Shown here: piece after piece, positions 18,351 to 26,698 of the stretch
How the letters are laid out: every line of letters starts with the position of its first letter
Position numbering within the stretch: position 1 is the first letter of the stretch
From: Pseudoalteromonas amylolytica
GTDB lineage: Bacteria; Pseudomonadota; Gammaproteobacteria; Enterobacterales; Alteromonadaceae
Length of the DNA stretch: 64,000 bases
Reading direction: 5' to 3'
Assembly: GCF_001854605.1 (NCBI RefSeq)
Contig: NZ_MKJU01000028.1
Coordinates: forward strand, 1,727 to 65,726
The notes under the pieces: model-generated
The model's input: only the letters and a program-made list of their open reading frames with translations
Database searches by the model: none
What the model was told of the DNA's origin: nothing
Made by a program: the position numbers and the translations under genes

Positions 18351-20867
18351 GCCACCAAAGAATAGTGCGTTGGTGAGCACTCTGCTGGTGCCATACCAAT
18401 ATCCCCTAAATACGGGGTTATCTGTCATAGCGATTACAGAACCTCGACCAAAACGATGCGCTATGACACTGGCGTTGTTAGCAATCTTTTCAACATTTTC
18501 AGGGGCTGTATATCCCGCAAGTTGAGGGTTTTTTAGATAATATCCAACAGTAAGAAATGGCTGCTCTGTAGGCTTCAGTAGCCAAGTGCTATTTTTAAAC
18601 ACAGGTAACAACTCCCTTTGCAAACCAAAACTTAGCGGGTGAGAGAGGTCCATATGAGTCGCAAAAATCGCTCCCGCAATGCGCTGTTTTGCGGATAAAT
18701 GGTCGCGATCTTTGTAACTTAGATTCTTAGTATCAAACTGTTCTGACATCTCCTGACGTGAGATGCTTTGTGCTTTAACTAGTTGATTATCAACCAACCA
18801 TTTTGCGCCACGTTTGTGTCCCCAGATTACACCGCCGGCTTTCGTCCATTGCTTTAACTTACTTTTCAGCTGTTCAGTAAACTCTGAATAACTACCATCA
18901 ACCAAGATGATGTGGCTATATTCGTCAAGCGAAATGTGAGATAAACGCCCTTGTTCGACAATACTAGGGGCTAGCTCGAGGTGTCTATCCAAGTGATACC
19001 ACACTTCTCCTAGCTCATACTGACTTACTCCTTCGCCGCCAACGAGTAATACTTTTGGGGCCTGTACTGGACGCATAAATCGTGAGCCTAGATCAATTCC
19101 TTCGCTCGTCAGGCCACTTTGGATTGCTGCGATATCTATATCAAATTTGTTCTGTGCTTGATTTAATATCGTTAACCACTTTTCGTTATTTTGTAACCCC
19201 GCTGCAATGATCACACTGCCAGCTTTGAATTGGCTAATACCCTGAGTGGTTTTTGCACTAAACCCCTCCAGTGCAACACGTGCTTCTATACCATTTTTTA
19301 ATAGGTAATTGAGCATTTTCGGCGCATTAAACTGCTGCCATGAAAAACCAAAAGCATAACCATCCACTAACTCGCTTTTGGGCTTGGTCGGCTGCTTTTG
19401 CCATGCGCGAGCATCAAGCTTTAATGAGCGCGTGCTTTTAATAGTCTCAAATGGCAGGTTGAAAGCATGAGGTAATGTCCATCCTGATACATCGTAGAAT
19501 GTATTGTCTTTAAAGTTCTTTTGTTCAGAAAAGGCGGCCTTGATTAAACGATACTGAGGTTGTTCAAGGGGAATAAAAACATCCCCTACCTTATAAGTCT
19601 TATAGTCACTCTTTAGAGGATAAGCTTCAATTTGGTGTTGCTTTAGTAAGTACAGAAACTCAATCAACTTTTGCTCATCACCCTCTGCAGCCACGAGATA
19701 ACCTGAATAATCTTCTTTTGCCGCGAGCTTTTTAGCCTCACCATAGAAGTTTTGCTGATAAGTCAATAATTGTGCTTTATGTTTCATCACACCTGCAAAA
19801 GTGGATAAGCTTGTGGTCAGTTGGTTTTTTATGGTTTGAGCAAAATGCAAAGTGCCATTAATAGTCTCCTGAACGTGTCCACGACTGCTCGCCTGTTCAA
19901 ACAAAACTCCCACAGAACCGTTAATATCGGGGTAGGTTGACCCTTTACCGTAATAGAAGTCATCAAAACTTTCTTGAGTGAAATACAATTGCTGCTCATT
20001 ATCCAGCGCGTTAGCATGGAAGCTTGCCAACATATTTGTGAGTTCGACATTGCCATCAGGGGTTAAAGGGTGTGTTCTAGATGGGATCCCAGGTTGGAAA
20101 AAGTAGCTGCTATTTGGGCCCATTTCATGGAAATCAGTGAGAACATTAGGCTTCCAATCGTGAAACTTAGCTATGCGGGCTTGTGACTCTGGATGTTGTA
20201 ACAATAACCAATCGCGGTTTAAATCAAACAAATAATGATTAGTACGCCCCGAAGGCCATGCCTCAACATGCTCCCTATGCTGTGGATCAGCAGACAATGT
20301 CATCCCTCTATTGCTGTTAGCCCACTGTGCAAAGCGTGCTAGGCCGTCAGGGTTTAGAGAAGGGTCTAGAAGAATAACCGTGTTATCGAGTAACTTTTCA
20401 ACCTCAGCTCCTTGAGCGGCTGCTAAATAATAGGCAACCAACATTGCCGCATTACTGCCTGAAGGTTCATTGCCATGAACACTGTAGCCCATCCATAATA
20501 CTGCAGGTCCATTGTTATCTTTTGACGAATCTTTTAAGCGTGCCAAATGCTGCTTTCGTATATTTTCTATATTATCTAGCTGGGCTTTGTTAGAAATGGT
20601 TAGCAATATTAGCGGACGTTGTTCGTGGCTGTAACCGATAGTTTCAATGTTGATGCGTTCACTTTGCTGAGCCAATATGCTTAGGTACTGTACTAACTGG
20701 TCATGACGTACATGCCACTGACCCACCTCATAACCCAATACATCTCTGGGCTTAGCAATACTTGGGTCAAATGTGATTGAGTCTGAAAAATAATAATCAA
20801 GTGGCTTTGCTGTTACAAAGAACAAGCTTTGTATAAACAGTATTGCCAGAGCCAATGAGTAGCGCAT
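18336..20867 (-). CDS. Secreted M14-family zinc carboxypeptidase
   Basis: An 843-residue predicted exported peptidase. Residues 1-20 form a signal peptide (hydrophobic ALAILFIQSLFFVTA). The M14 zinc ligands are H131 and E134 in SVHGNEPSG and H247 in DFHEMG; NPDG and LNRDW substrate-site blocks are also present. The C-terminal half (about residues 500-843) includes a glutamine-amidotransferase-like segment (LLVGGEGVSQYELGEVWYHL), as in other large bacterial M14 proteins. Likely periplasmic or secreted peptide degradation for nutrition. It sits between comF/gntX and nfuA, which are adjacent in E. coli, and overlaps comF by 15 bases. Confidence 0.9.
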   Translation of the reverse strand: MRYSLALAILFIQSLFFVTAKPLDYYFSDSITFDPSIAKPRDVLGYEVGQWHVRHDQLVQYLSILAQQSERINIETIGYSHEQRPLILLTISNKAQLDNIENIRKQHLARLKDSSKDNNGPAVLWMGYSVHGNEPSGSNAAMLVAYYLAAAQGAEVEKLLDNTVILLDPSLNPDGLARFAQWANSNRGMTLSADPQHREHVEAWPSGRTNHYLFDLNRDWLLLQHPESQARIAKFHDWKPNVLTDFHEMGPNSSYFFQPGIPSRTHPLTPDGNVELTNMLASFHANALDNEQQLYFTQESFDDFYYGKGSTYPDINGSVGVLFEQASSRGHVQETINGTLHFAQTIKNQLTTSLSTFAGVMKHKAQLLTYQQNFYGEAKKLAAKEDYSGYLVAAEGDEQKLIEFLYLLKQHQIEAYPLKSDYKTYKVGDVFIPLEQPQYRLIKAAFSEQKNFKDNTFYDVSGWTLPHAFNLPFETIKSTRSLKLDARAWQKQPTKPKSELVDGYAFGFSWQQFNAPKMLNYLLKNGIEARVALEGFSAKTTQGISQFKAGSVIIAAGLQNNEKWLTILNQAQNKFDIDIAAIQSGLTSEGIDLGSRFMRPVQAPKVLLVGGEGVSQYELGEVWYHLDRHLELAPSIVEQGRLSHISLDEYSHIILVDGSYSEFTEQLKSKLKQWTKAGGVIWGHKRGAKWLVDNQLVKAQSISRQEMSEQFDTKNLSYKDRDHLSAKQRIAGAIFATHMDLSHPLSFGLQRELLPVFKNSTWLLKPTEQPFLTVGYYLKNPQLAGYTAPENVEKIANNASVIAHRFGRGSVIAMTDNPVFRGYWYGTSRVLTNALFFGGLLTE

Positions 20868-20981
20868 AAACTTAAACCTTTTTCTTAATTGAATGGCTCC
20901 ACGCTAGCAGGTGTTGCCAAGCCCTGCCAAATTTTTACGCTCAACACTGGCGACAATACGATGAGGGGAGTATCATAGGCA

Positions 20982-21006
20982 TTAACCGAGTAATTTAGTC
21001 AAGTAT
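20982..21006 (+). promoter_or_regulatory. IscR type 1 box upstream of nfuA
   Basis: The 25 bases from TTAACCGAG to CAAGTAT match the type 1 IscR consensus (ATASYYGACTRWWWYAGTCRRSTAT) at 22 of 25 positions; mismatches are positions 1, 4 and 9. It lies 10 bases before the nfuA ATG and overlaps a possible -10 TATAGT (21004-21009). [2Fe-2S]-IscR binding here would repress nfuA when Fe-S supply is adequate. Counted by eye; regulation is inferred. Confidence 0.72.
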
Positions 21007-21016
21007 AGTCAGAGTT

Positions 21017-21592
21017 ATGATCACAATTTCAGAATCAGCCCAAACGCATTTTGCTAAACTGCTTTCAGATCAAGCTGAAGGCACCAACATTCGAGTATTT
21101 GTAGTAAACCCAGGTACCTCTCAAGCAGAGTGCGGTGTTTCATACTGCCCAGCTGACGCGGTGGAAGAAACTGATATTCGCTTACCATTCAATGGCTTCG
21201 ATGCCGTAGTCGATCAAGAAAGTGCACCGTTTTTGGAAGATGCAGAAATTGACTTCGTCACCGATAAGATGGGTACCCAGTTAACCTTGAAAGCGCCGAA
21301 TGCGAAAGCTAAAAAGCTAGGTGAAAATGCGACGCTACATGAGCAAGTTGAGCACATGCTTACAACCGAGGTTAATCCTCAATTGGCAAACCATGGTGGC
21401 CAAGTGAGCTTGGTAGAAATCACCGCTGATGGTATTGCTGTCGTACAGTTTGGCGGTGGTTGTAACGGGTGCTCCATGATCGATGTGACCCTCAAAGAGG
21501 GCATTGAAAAGGAAATGATCGCCAAGTTTGATGAGATCACCGGTGTGAGGGATATCACAGAGCACCAAGCTGGCGAGCACTCATACTACTAA
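21017..21592 (+). CDS. nfuA: Fe-S biogenesis protein NfuA
   Basis: A 191-residue iron-sulfur carrier. The N-terminal half is a degenerate A-type (IscA-like) domain, the C-terminal half a Nfu domain with the cluster-binding C149-x2-C152 in [15 protein letters not shown]. Two NfuA protomers share a [4Fe-4S] cluster and deliver it to targets under iron or oxidative stress. An IscR type 1 box overlaps the promoter region. It is followed after 3 bases by a small membrane protein gene, likely cotranscribed. Confidence 0.96.
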   Translation: MITISESAQTHFAKLLSDQAEGTNIRVFVVNPGTSQAECGVSYCPADAVEETDIRLPFNGFDAVVDQESAPFLEDAEIDFVTDKMGTQLTLKAPNAKAKKLGENATLHEQVEHMLTTEVNPQLANHGGQVSLVEITADGIAVVQFGGGCNGCSMIDVTLKEGIEKEMIAKFDEITGVRDITEHQAGEHSYY

Positions 21593-21595
21593 ACC

Positions 21596-21871
21596 ATGCT
21601 TAAGCAGCTCATTTATCGTTTAGGGCAACAACCCAAAGTTAGCCTCAAACGCTTTTTAATAGGCATCGCTTTGTTTGGCTGCGCACTTGCAGCCATTGCC
21701 TATGGTTATTACTTCCAGCCCGTAGTGCAAATTGTTGGCCTGATAATTCTTGGCCCTGCAATGTTTTTTGCACTTTGGGGTTATCTGGGTATTTTTGCCA
21801 ATCGCTTCGCTCAGATTATTGTAACAATGTACCCTGACGACAAAGTTGAGAATAACGATAAAGCAAAGTAG
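21596..21871 (+). CDS. Small membrane protein of unknown function
   Basis: A 91-residue protein with two hydrophobic helices (about residues 20-39 and 44-65), a basic N-terminus and a charged C-terminal tail. No family recognised. It begins 3 bases after nfuA and so probably shares its IscR-linked promoter. Its last 56 bases overlap the convergent MATE gene; the tail MYPDDKVENNDKAK is encoded there, so the C-terminus may be weakly constrained. Confidence 0.7.
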   Translation: MLKQLIYRLGQQPKVSLKRFLIGIALFGCALAAIAYGYYFQPVVQIVGLIILGPAMFFALWGYLGIFANRFAQIIVTMYPDDKVENNDKAK

Positions 21872-23147
21872 CGCCCCTCAGAGCCATAAAGCAGCTCATA
21901 GCGAACCATAGCCCATGATTTTGCCATGATACCGTTAACGCAAAAGGTAGAAAGAAGCCAAAGGCTGCCGAGAACAACATACTATTGCGCATTGCCTTGG
22001 CCCTCGTTAAACCAACAAATACACCATCAAAGATAAAACATCCCATCGCAATAAGCGGTAAAAGGGTTAACCAAGGTAAATACTCCTGTGCATGTGCCAC
22101 GACCTCTGGTATGTCCGTAAGTAACTGGATTAGCTTTCTGCCCAAAGTAGCAAAAAACAAAGCATATAAAAGCGCGAATATGCTTCCCCAAAACACGCTA
22201 ATACGTACCCAAAGCCGCAGCTCGCTCATGTTTTTCTGCCCTTTTGCATGCCCGACTTTGGCTTCAGCAGCATAAGCTATCCCATCCAACGCAAAGCTTA
22301 CAAGCATTAAGAAGTTTAGTAACACAGCATTGGCAGCAAGCGTTGTTTCTCCCAAACGTGCACCATAAAATGTCATAAAACTAAAACACAGTTGGAGTAG
22401 CAAAGAACGTATAAAAATATCTCTATTGAGGCTCAATAATTGCTTTGTCTGTGTAAGCGTTGGCAATGTCCAACACCAAGCAATCTGGTGCTTGACAAAT
22501 AATTTTTGCACCAGAAATATCGCCAAGCCCAAAGCACTGTAATCAGCTATTAAAGAAGCCCAAGCAGCCCCAGCGACACCCCATTCAAATACAACCACGA
22601 ACAAGATATCCAAAATAATATTGACCACATTGGTAAACAGCACTAGGTAAAACGGCCCTTTCCCGAAGTGCATTCCCAACATAAAACCCAATAATACTAA
22701 ATTACACAATGCTGCTGGCGCGCTGTAAATTCTTATTGAAAAGTATAACTGTGCTTGATGGACAACCTGCTCAGTTGCACCTGACAGCTTAGCAATCGCT
22801 GCCATCAATAATGGCTGTAATAAAACTAGAGTAATCGCAAAAGTCATAGCCAAAATAATACTGCTTTGAAAGAGCATTCTGAGCCTGTTAGTATCTTTTG
22901 AACCCAGAGCTTGTGCGATGACTCCGGTGGTACTCATTCTCAAAAAGCTGGCAAGCCAGAATAGTACCGCTATGCTGCTCGCACCCAGCGCAATTCCAGC
23001 AAGATAATGCGCCGATGATAAATGACCAATAACAGCGGTATCAACCAAACCTAGCAGGGGCACAGAAATGTTTGATAAAATCATTGGCCCTGCCAAAAAC
23101 AACAAACTCAGGTGGTAAGATTTATAATGGCTAAAAAAATTCTTCAT
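21816..23147 (-). CDS. MATE-family efflux transporter (DinF/NorM-like)
   Basis: A 443-residue membrane protein with about 12 helices in two similar halves, the fold of MATE exporters that use sodium or proton gradients to expel cationic compounds. The N-terminus GPMILSNISVPLLGLVDTAV is typical of the DinF branch. The ATG at 23147 overlaps the 5' part of the divergent deacetylase gene by 21 bases from its ATG, so the two promoters must lie inside each other's coding sequence. Substrate cannot be predicted. Confidence 0.9.
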   Translation of the reverse strand: MKNFFSHYKSYHLSLLFLAGPMILSNISVPLLGLVDTAVIGHLSSAHYLAGIALGASSIAVLFWLASFLRMSTTGVIAQALGSKDTNRLRMLFQSSIILAMTFAITLVLLQPLLMAAIAKLSGATEQVVHQAQLYFSIRIYSAPAALCNLVLLGFMLGMHFGKGPFYLVLFTNVVNIILDILFVVVFEWGVAGAAWASLIADYSALGLAIFLVQKLFVKHQIAWCWTLPTLTQTKQLLSLNRDIFIRSLLLQLCFSFMTFYGARLGETTLAANAVLLNFLMLVSFALDGIAYAAEAKVGHAKGQKNMSELRLWVRISVFWGSIFALLYALFFATLGRKLIQLLTDIPEVVAHAQEYLPWLTLLPLIAMGCFIFDGVFVGLTRAKAMRNSMLFSAAFGFFLPFALTVSWQNHGLWFAMSCFMALRGATLLYRYSQLCRQGTLLQ

Positions 23148-24152
23148 TTATTGTCCGCGTTGCTATTGATAAATATGAAATGCGTTTCAGCGGCGGTGAT
23201 CTTACAGTATCACCATGTGAGCGAAAAGCTGCCAGCTGTTACCTCTTTGAGTGCTGAGCAGTTTAGGGCCCATTTAAATTACCTAAAAGAGTCACAGTTC
23301 AAGGTATTACCGTTGGATGAACTGCTTGAATCGCTGCGTAAAGGCGACACATTACCAACAAAAGCCGTTGCCATCACCTTTGATGACGGATATGACAATA
23401 ATATCGAGCAGGCCGCGCCGATTTTGGAAGAGTTTAACTTCCCCTACACGATTTTCGTAAACCCAAAACTGATCGATGAGCAGCAAAGCTATGTTATGAC
23501 TTGGTCACAATTACGGCAACTCGCATCTCAAGGAGCGCTCATCGCCAATCACAGCGCCAAGCACGACTATTTACATAAACGTCTGCAAGGTGAAAACCTA
23601 GAGCAATGGAAAGTAAGGATTAGCCACGACATTTCTTGGTCAGAACAACGCATCAAAGAAGAGGTTGGTCACAATGCAAAGTTACTGGCTTACCCATATG
23701 GGGAATTTAATCATGACTTAAAGGAACTAGTTACATCTCTTGGATTTATTGGCATAGGGCAGCACTCTGGTGCGGTAGGTGTAGATTCAGACTTCACGCG
23801 CCTCCCTCGCTTTCCCGCATCTGGAGTATACAGTGACCTCAACACACTTAAGGTAAAACTAAATTCTAAACCTTTCGCCATCGCTGATCTAAATTATGCG
23901 GATTCGGTGACTGACAATCAACAACCCACGTTAGTCATTAACTTTAAAGAGGTTAACTTCAACCCCAAACAGTTTACCTGTTATATATCGGGGCAAGGGA
24001 AAGGGAATGTTGAATGGTTAGATGACAAGCAAGTAAGCGTCGAGGCGGTAAAAGCCTTACCAAAAGGACGTTCACGATATAATTGCACTGCGCCAGCAGC
24101 CGGAGAATCAGGACAGTTCTTTTGGTTCTCTCAGCCCTGGGTGATTAACTGA
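23127..24152 (+). CDS. Exported polysaccharide deacetylase family protein
   Basis: A 341-residue protein with a signal peptide (MAKKILHLLSALLLINMKCV, cleavage after VSA). The NodB-type domain has TFDDGYDN (metal-binding Asp pair), NHSAKHDYL (zinc His residues) and LAYPYGEFN. The C-terminal 80 residues form an extra, probably beta-rich domain not typical of NodB proteins. Deacetylation of an extracellular glycan (poly-N-acetylglucosamine or peptidoglycan type) is likely but unproven. A GTG at 23112 is in frame; the ATG at 23127 with GGTAAG upstream gives the proper signal peptide and is preferred. Confidence 0.85.
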   Translation: MAKKILHLLSALLLINMKCVSAAVILQYHHVSEKLPAVTSLSAEQFRAHLNYLKESQFKVLPLDELLESLRKGDTLPTKAVAITFDDGYDNNIEQAAPILEEFNFPYTIFVNPKLIDEQQSYVMTWSQLRQLASQGALIANHSAKHDYLHKRLQGENLEQWKVRISHDISWSEQRIKEEVGHNAKLLAYPYGEFNHDLKELVTSLGFIGIGQHSGAVGVDSDFTRLPRFPASGVYSDLNTLKVKLNSKPFAIADLNYADSVTDNQQPTLVINFKEVNFNPKQFTCYISGQGKGNVEWLDDKQVSVEAVKALPKGRSRYNCTAPAAGESGQFFWFSQPWVIN

Positions 24153-24156
24153 CCAG

Positions 24157-25191
24157 CTATTTTTTACAGGCATTTAGTAACGCGCGTGTTACCTCATGAA
24201 GCGGGGCTATGAGTTTCACAGCATTCAACTCCACCGCTGCTTTGGGCATTCCCCAAACAACCGATGTGGCTTCATCCTGAGCGACGGTAAAGGCTCCAGC
24301 TTGAGCTAAGCGTAACATAGCTTTGGCGCCGTCACTCCCCATGCCTGTCAGTAGTGCTGCGTATACAGATTTACCAAAAGGCACGAGCGAATCAAACAAC
24401 ACATCGACAGCAGGCTTGTGTCGGTTAACAAGCTCAGTGTCTTCAAGTTCACATAACAGCTTTCCAGATTTATTAACGACTTTTAAATGCTTATCGCCCG
24501 GTGCGATAAATACGTGTCCAGCCAATAGCTGATCTCCCGTTTCAGCTTCTTTCACCTTCACGGAGCAGCAACGGTCCATCCTCAAAGCAAAAGATGTACT
24601 AAAAATAGGTGGTATGTGTTGCGTTACAACTACTGGTGGCGAATTGACAGGCAAGCGGATTAAGACCTCTTTGATCGCCTCAGTTCCACCCGTAGAAGCG
24701 CCAATAGCCAAAATTGCATCGCTCTTAAACTGCATACGAATATTCTCACTTTTTGGAGAATCTGTATGGCTTGCTTGCACCTTGTACGAACGAACCCGAG
24801 CTTGGGCAGCAACCCTCACTTTTTCATGTACAGCTTGAGTATAACTCTTAAGTTGCGACACCGCATTTACGGCAGGTTTAGTGATAAAATCAACCGCACC
24901 AATTTCTAGCGCTTCCAATGTCGCAGGTGATCCCTGTTTTGTTAGAGTGGAGATCATCACCACAGGCATAGGTCTAAGGCGCATTAAATTACGTAGGAAG
25001 CTAATACCGTCCATTTTGGGCATTTCAACATCCAACGTTAGCACGTCGGGGTGAAGCGATTTTATCATCTCTCTGGCTTGATATGGATCCGCTGCAGCTC
25101 CAATCACTTTAATATCAGGCGCCTGATTGAGGATCTCAGTTAACAACCCACGAATAAGTGGAGAGTCATCAACAATCAATACTGTGATCAT
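24157..25191 (-). CDS. cheB: Chemotaxis protein-glutamate methylesterase CheB
   Basis: A 344-residue, two-domain enzyme and last gene of the chemosensory operon. The receiver domain carries phosphoacceptor D54 in LTLDVEMPKMDG. The C-terminal methylesterase/deamidase domain has the catalytic Ser in AIGASTGGTEA, His in VVTQHIPP and Asp in LLTGMGSDGAKA. It removes methyl groups that CheR adds to receptors, most directly the triple-PAS MCP of this operon. It starts 8 bases after cheD. Confidence 0.96.
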   Translation of the reverse strand: MITVLIVDDSPLIRGLLTEILNQAPDIKVIGAAADPYQAREMIKSLHPDVLTLDVEMPKMDGISFLRNLMRLRPMPVVMISTLTKQGSPATLEALEIGAVDFITKPAVNAVSQLKSYTQAVHEKVRVAAQARVRSYKVQASHTDSPKSENIRMQFKSDAILAIGASTGGTEAIKEVLIRLPVNSPPVVVTQHIPPIFSTSFALRMDRCCSVKVKEAETGDQLLAGHVFIAPGDKHLKVVNKSGKLLCELEDTELVNRHKPAVDVLFDSLVPFGKSVYAALLTGMGSDGAKAMLRLAQAGAFTVAQDEATSVVWGMPKAAVELNAVKLIAPLHEVTRALLNACKK

Positions 25192-25199
25192 ACCTACCT

Positions 25200-25817
25200 C
25201 TAAAACAGCTCAATATCAGTACTGGCATCTTGAGATTCAATGTCATGAAGGTAACGTACCTCCCGTTTTTCAATAGTATCATTGTGCATTTCTCTGAGCT
25301 TTTTGACTTGTGCTTTACCTGTTTGTGGATGAAATAATACCTTTCTGGGCCAAGGTCCACCAACATCATGAGACACAAGTTGCAACCCTTCCTCTTGTAC
25401 ATACGCATTAGCAAAGCGAATATTACCAACACCAATATCTGTCATGGCACGGATAATTTTACCGCCACCAAACAACTTAACTTTCAAATTACTTCGTGAG
25501 GCACCATTTTTAATTACTTCATTAATCAAAAACTCCATTGCCCAATTCCCGTAACGACAGTTTAAATCATCAGCATGAATATCTTTAATGTCTTTAGCTC
25601 CTGGCAGCATAAAGTGATTCATTCCACCAATGCCTCGAGCATCGTCGTAAATACATGCAGCGATACAAGAGCCCAATACCGTGGAAATATATTCATCATT
25701 CCTCGATACGTAAAATTCACCGGGTAAGACTTTAGCGATTACAGCTGAGCGCCCTGAGTCCCAGAAACGCTTTACGTGCTCGAAGCCGCTTAATACTGGT
25801 CCCATATGACTATTCAT
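25200..25817 (-). CDS. cheD: Chemoreceptor glutamine deamidase CheD
   Basis: A 205-residue protein that deamidates receptor glutamines to methylatable glutamates. The catalytic Cys and His are visible: C51 in TVLGSCIAACIYD and H68 in GGMNHFMLPG. The ATG at 25817 lies inside the 3' end of cheR (8-base overlap), indicating coupling. A start four codons later is also possible. CheD in an operon with CheR, CheB and one receptor suggests a dedicated adaptation module. Confidence 0.95.
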   Translation of the reverse strand: MNSHMGPVLSGFEHVKRFWDSGRSAVIAKVLPGEFYVSRNDEYISTVLGSCIAACIYDDARGIGGMNHFMLPGAKDIKDIHADDLNCRYGNWAMEFLINEVIKNGASRSNLKVKLFGGGKIIRAMTDIGVGNIRFANAYVQEEGLQLVSHDVGGPWPRKVLFHPQTGKAQVKKLREMHNDTIEKREVRYLHDIESQDASTDIELF

Positions 25818-26631
25818 GATCCGCCTTTTGGTACATAGTCTTACCTAAATTGATAAATTCAATGTGTTCTTTTCCCATCGTTTCGGAATGACCAATAAAT
25901 AGGTGCCCCTTGGGTGCAAGTAACTGATGATAACCGGCAAACAATTGATCCTTAGTCTCTTTGTCGAAGTAAATCAGTACATTCCTACAGAAAATAAGGT
26001 CAAACGGCCCTTTCATTGGCCAACTCTCCAATAAGTTCAGTCGCTTAAAAGAGATAAGCTCTTGTAGAGCAGGCTTTATTTTATAAGATTCTCCATCAGA
26101 ACTTTTTAAAAACCACTTTTTTAGCTCAGAGCCGTCTACCCCCGTAATACTGCGGGCACTATAGACACCAGCTTGTGCTTTTGATAGTACATTTGAGTCC
26201 AAATCGGTGGCTAATATTTTTACATCCCAGCCAGAAGGAAAGCGGCCGAGAATCGTCATTGCGATACTGTATGGTTCCTCCCCCGTTGAGCAACCAGCCG
26301 ACCAAATCCTCACTCTCTTAGATGCACTATTGCGCTCTAAAATAGCTGGAATAATAACTGTCGATAAATAGTCAAAATGGTGCTTTTCTCGAAAGAAAGA
26401 CGTCAAGTTAGTCGTAATAGCGTTTATGAAATTACTAAACTCTCCACCATTATTGTTATCTACCAATTCAATATATTGCTTGAATGAGGTGAGGTCACAA
26501 GCTCTGATCCTTCGCGCAATTCGCGAATAAACCATTTCTTTCTTGTGCGGTCCAAGAACAATACCACAAGCTTTATACACACGTTTAGACAGCCCATCAA
26601 AGTCCTCATCCGTAAAGGTAAACTCTCGCAT
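25810..26631 (-). CDS. cheR: Chemotaxis methyltransferase CheR
   Basis: A 273-residue SAM-dependent enzyme that methylates receptor glutamates. The N-terminal helical domain is followed by the Rossmann-type domain with RIWSAGCSTGEEPYSIAM as SAM-binding motif I and DLIFCRNVLIYF. I start at the ATG at 26631 because AGGTGG sits just before it; an in-frame GTG at 26646 would place the Shine-Dalgarno inside the gene. Its partner MCP ends in EWEEF, a candidate docking tail for CheR. Confidence 0.95.
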   Translation of the reverse strand: MREFTFTDEDFDGLSKRVYKACGIVLGPHKKEMVYSRIARRIRACDLTSFKQYIELVDNNNGGEFSNFINAITTNLTSFFREKHHFDYLSTVIIPAILERNSASKRVRIWSAGCSTGEEPYSIAMTILGRFPSGWDVKILATDLDSNVLSKAQAGVYSARSITGVDGSELKKWFLKSSDGESYKIKPALQELISFKRLNLLESWPMKGPFDLIFCRNVLIYFDKETKDQLFAGYHQLLAPKGHLFIGHSETMGKEHIEFINLGKTMYQKADHE

Positions 26632-26698
26632 GTTTCCACCTTGCACAAAATTCTCTTAACGAGGGCCAGAACTGCTGACCCTGTGTTTTAACATCGGA

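Noticed and set aside
26660-26690. Weak inverted repeat between cheR and the triple-PAS receptor gene
   Set aside because: The stem is about 8 bp with a wobble and there is no T run; a terminator inside this tight operon is improbable.
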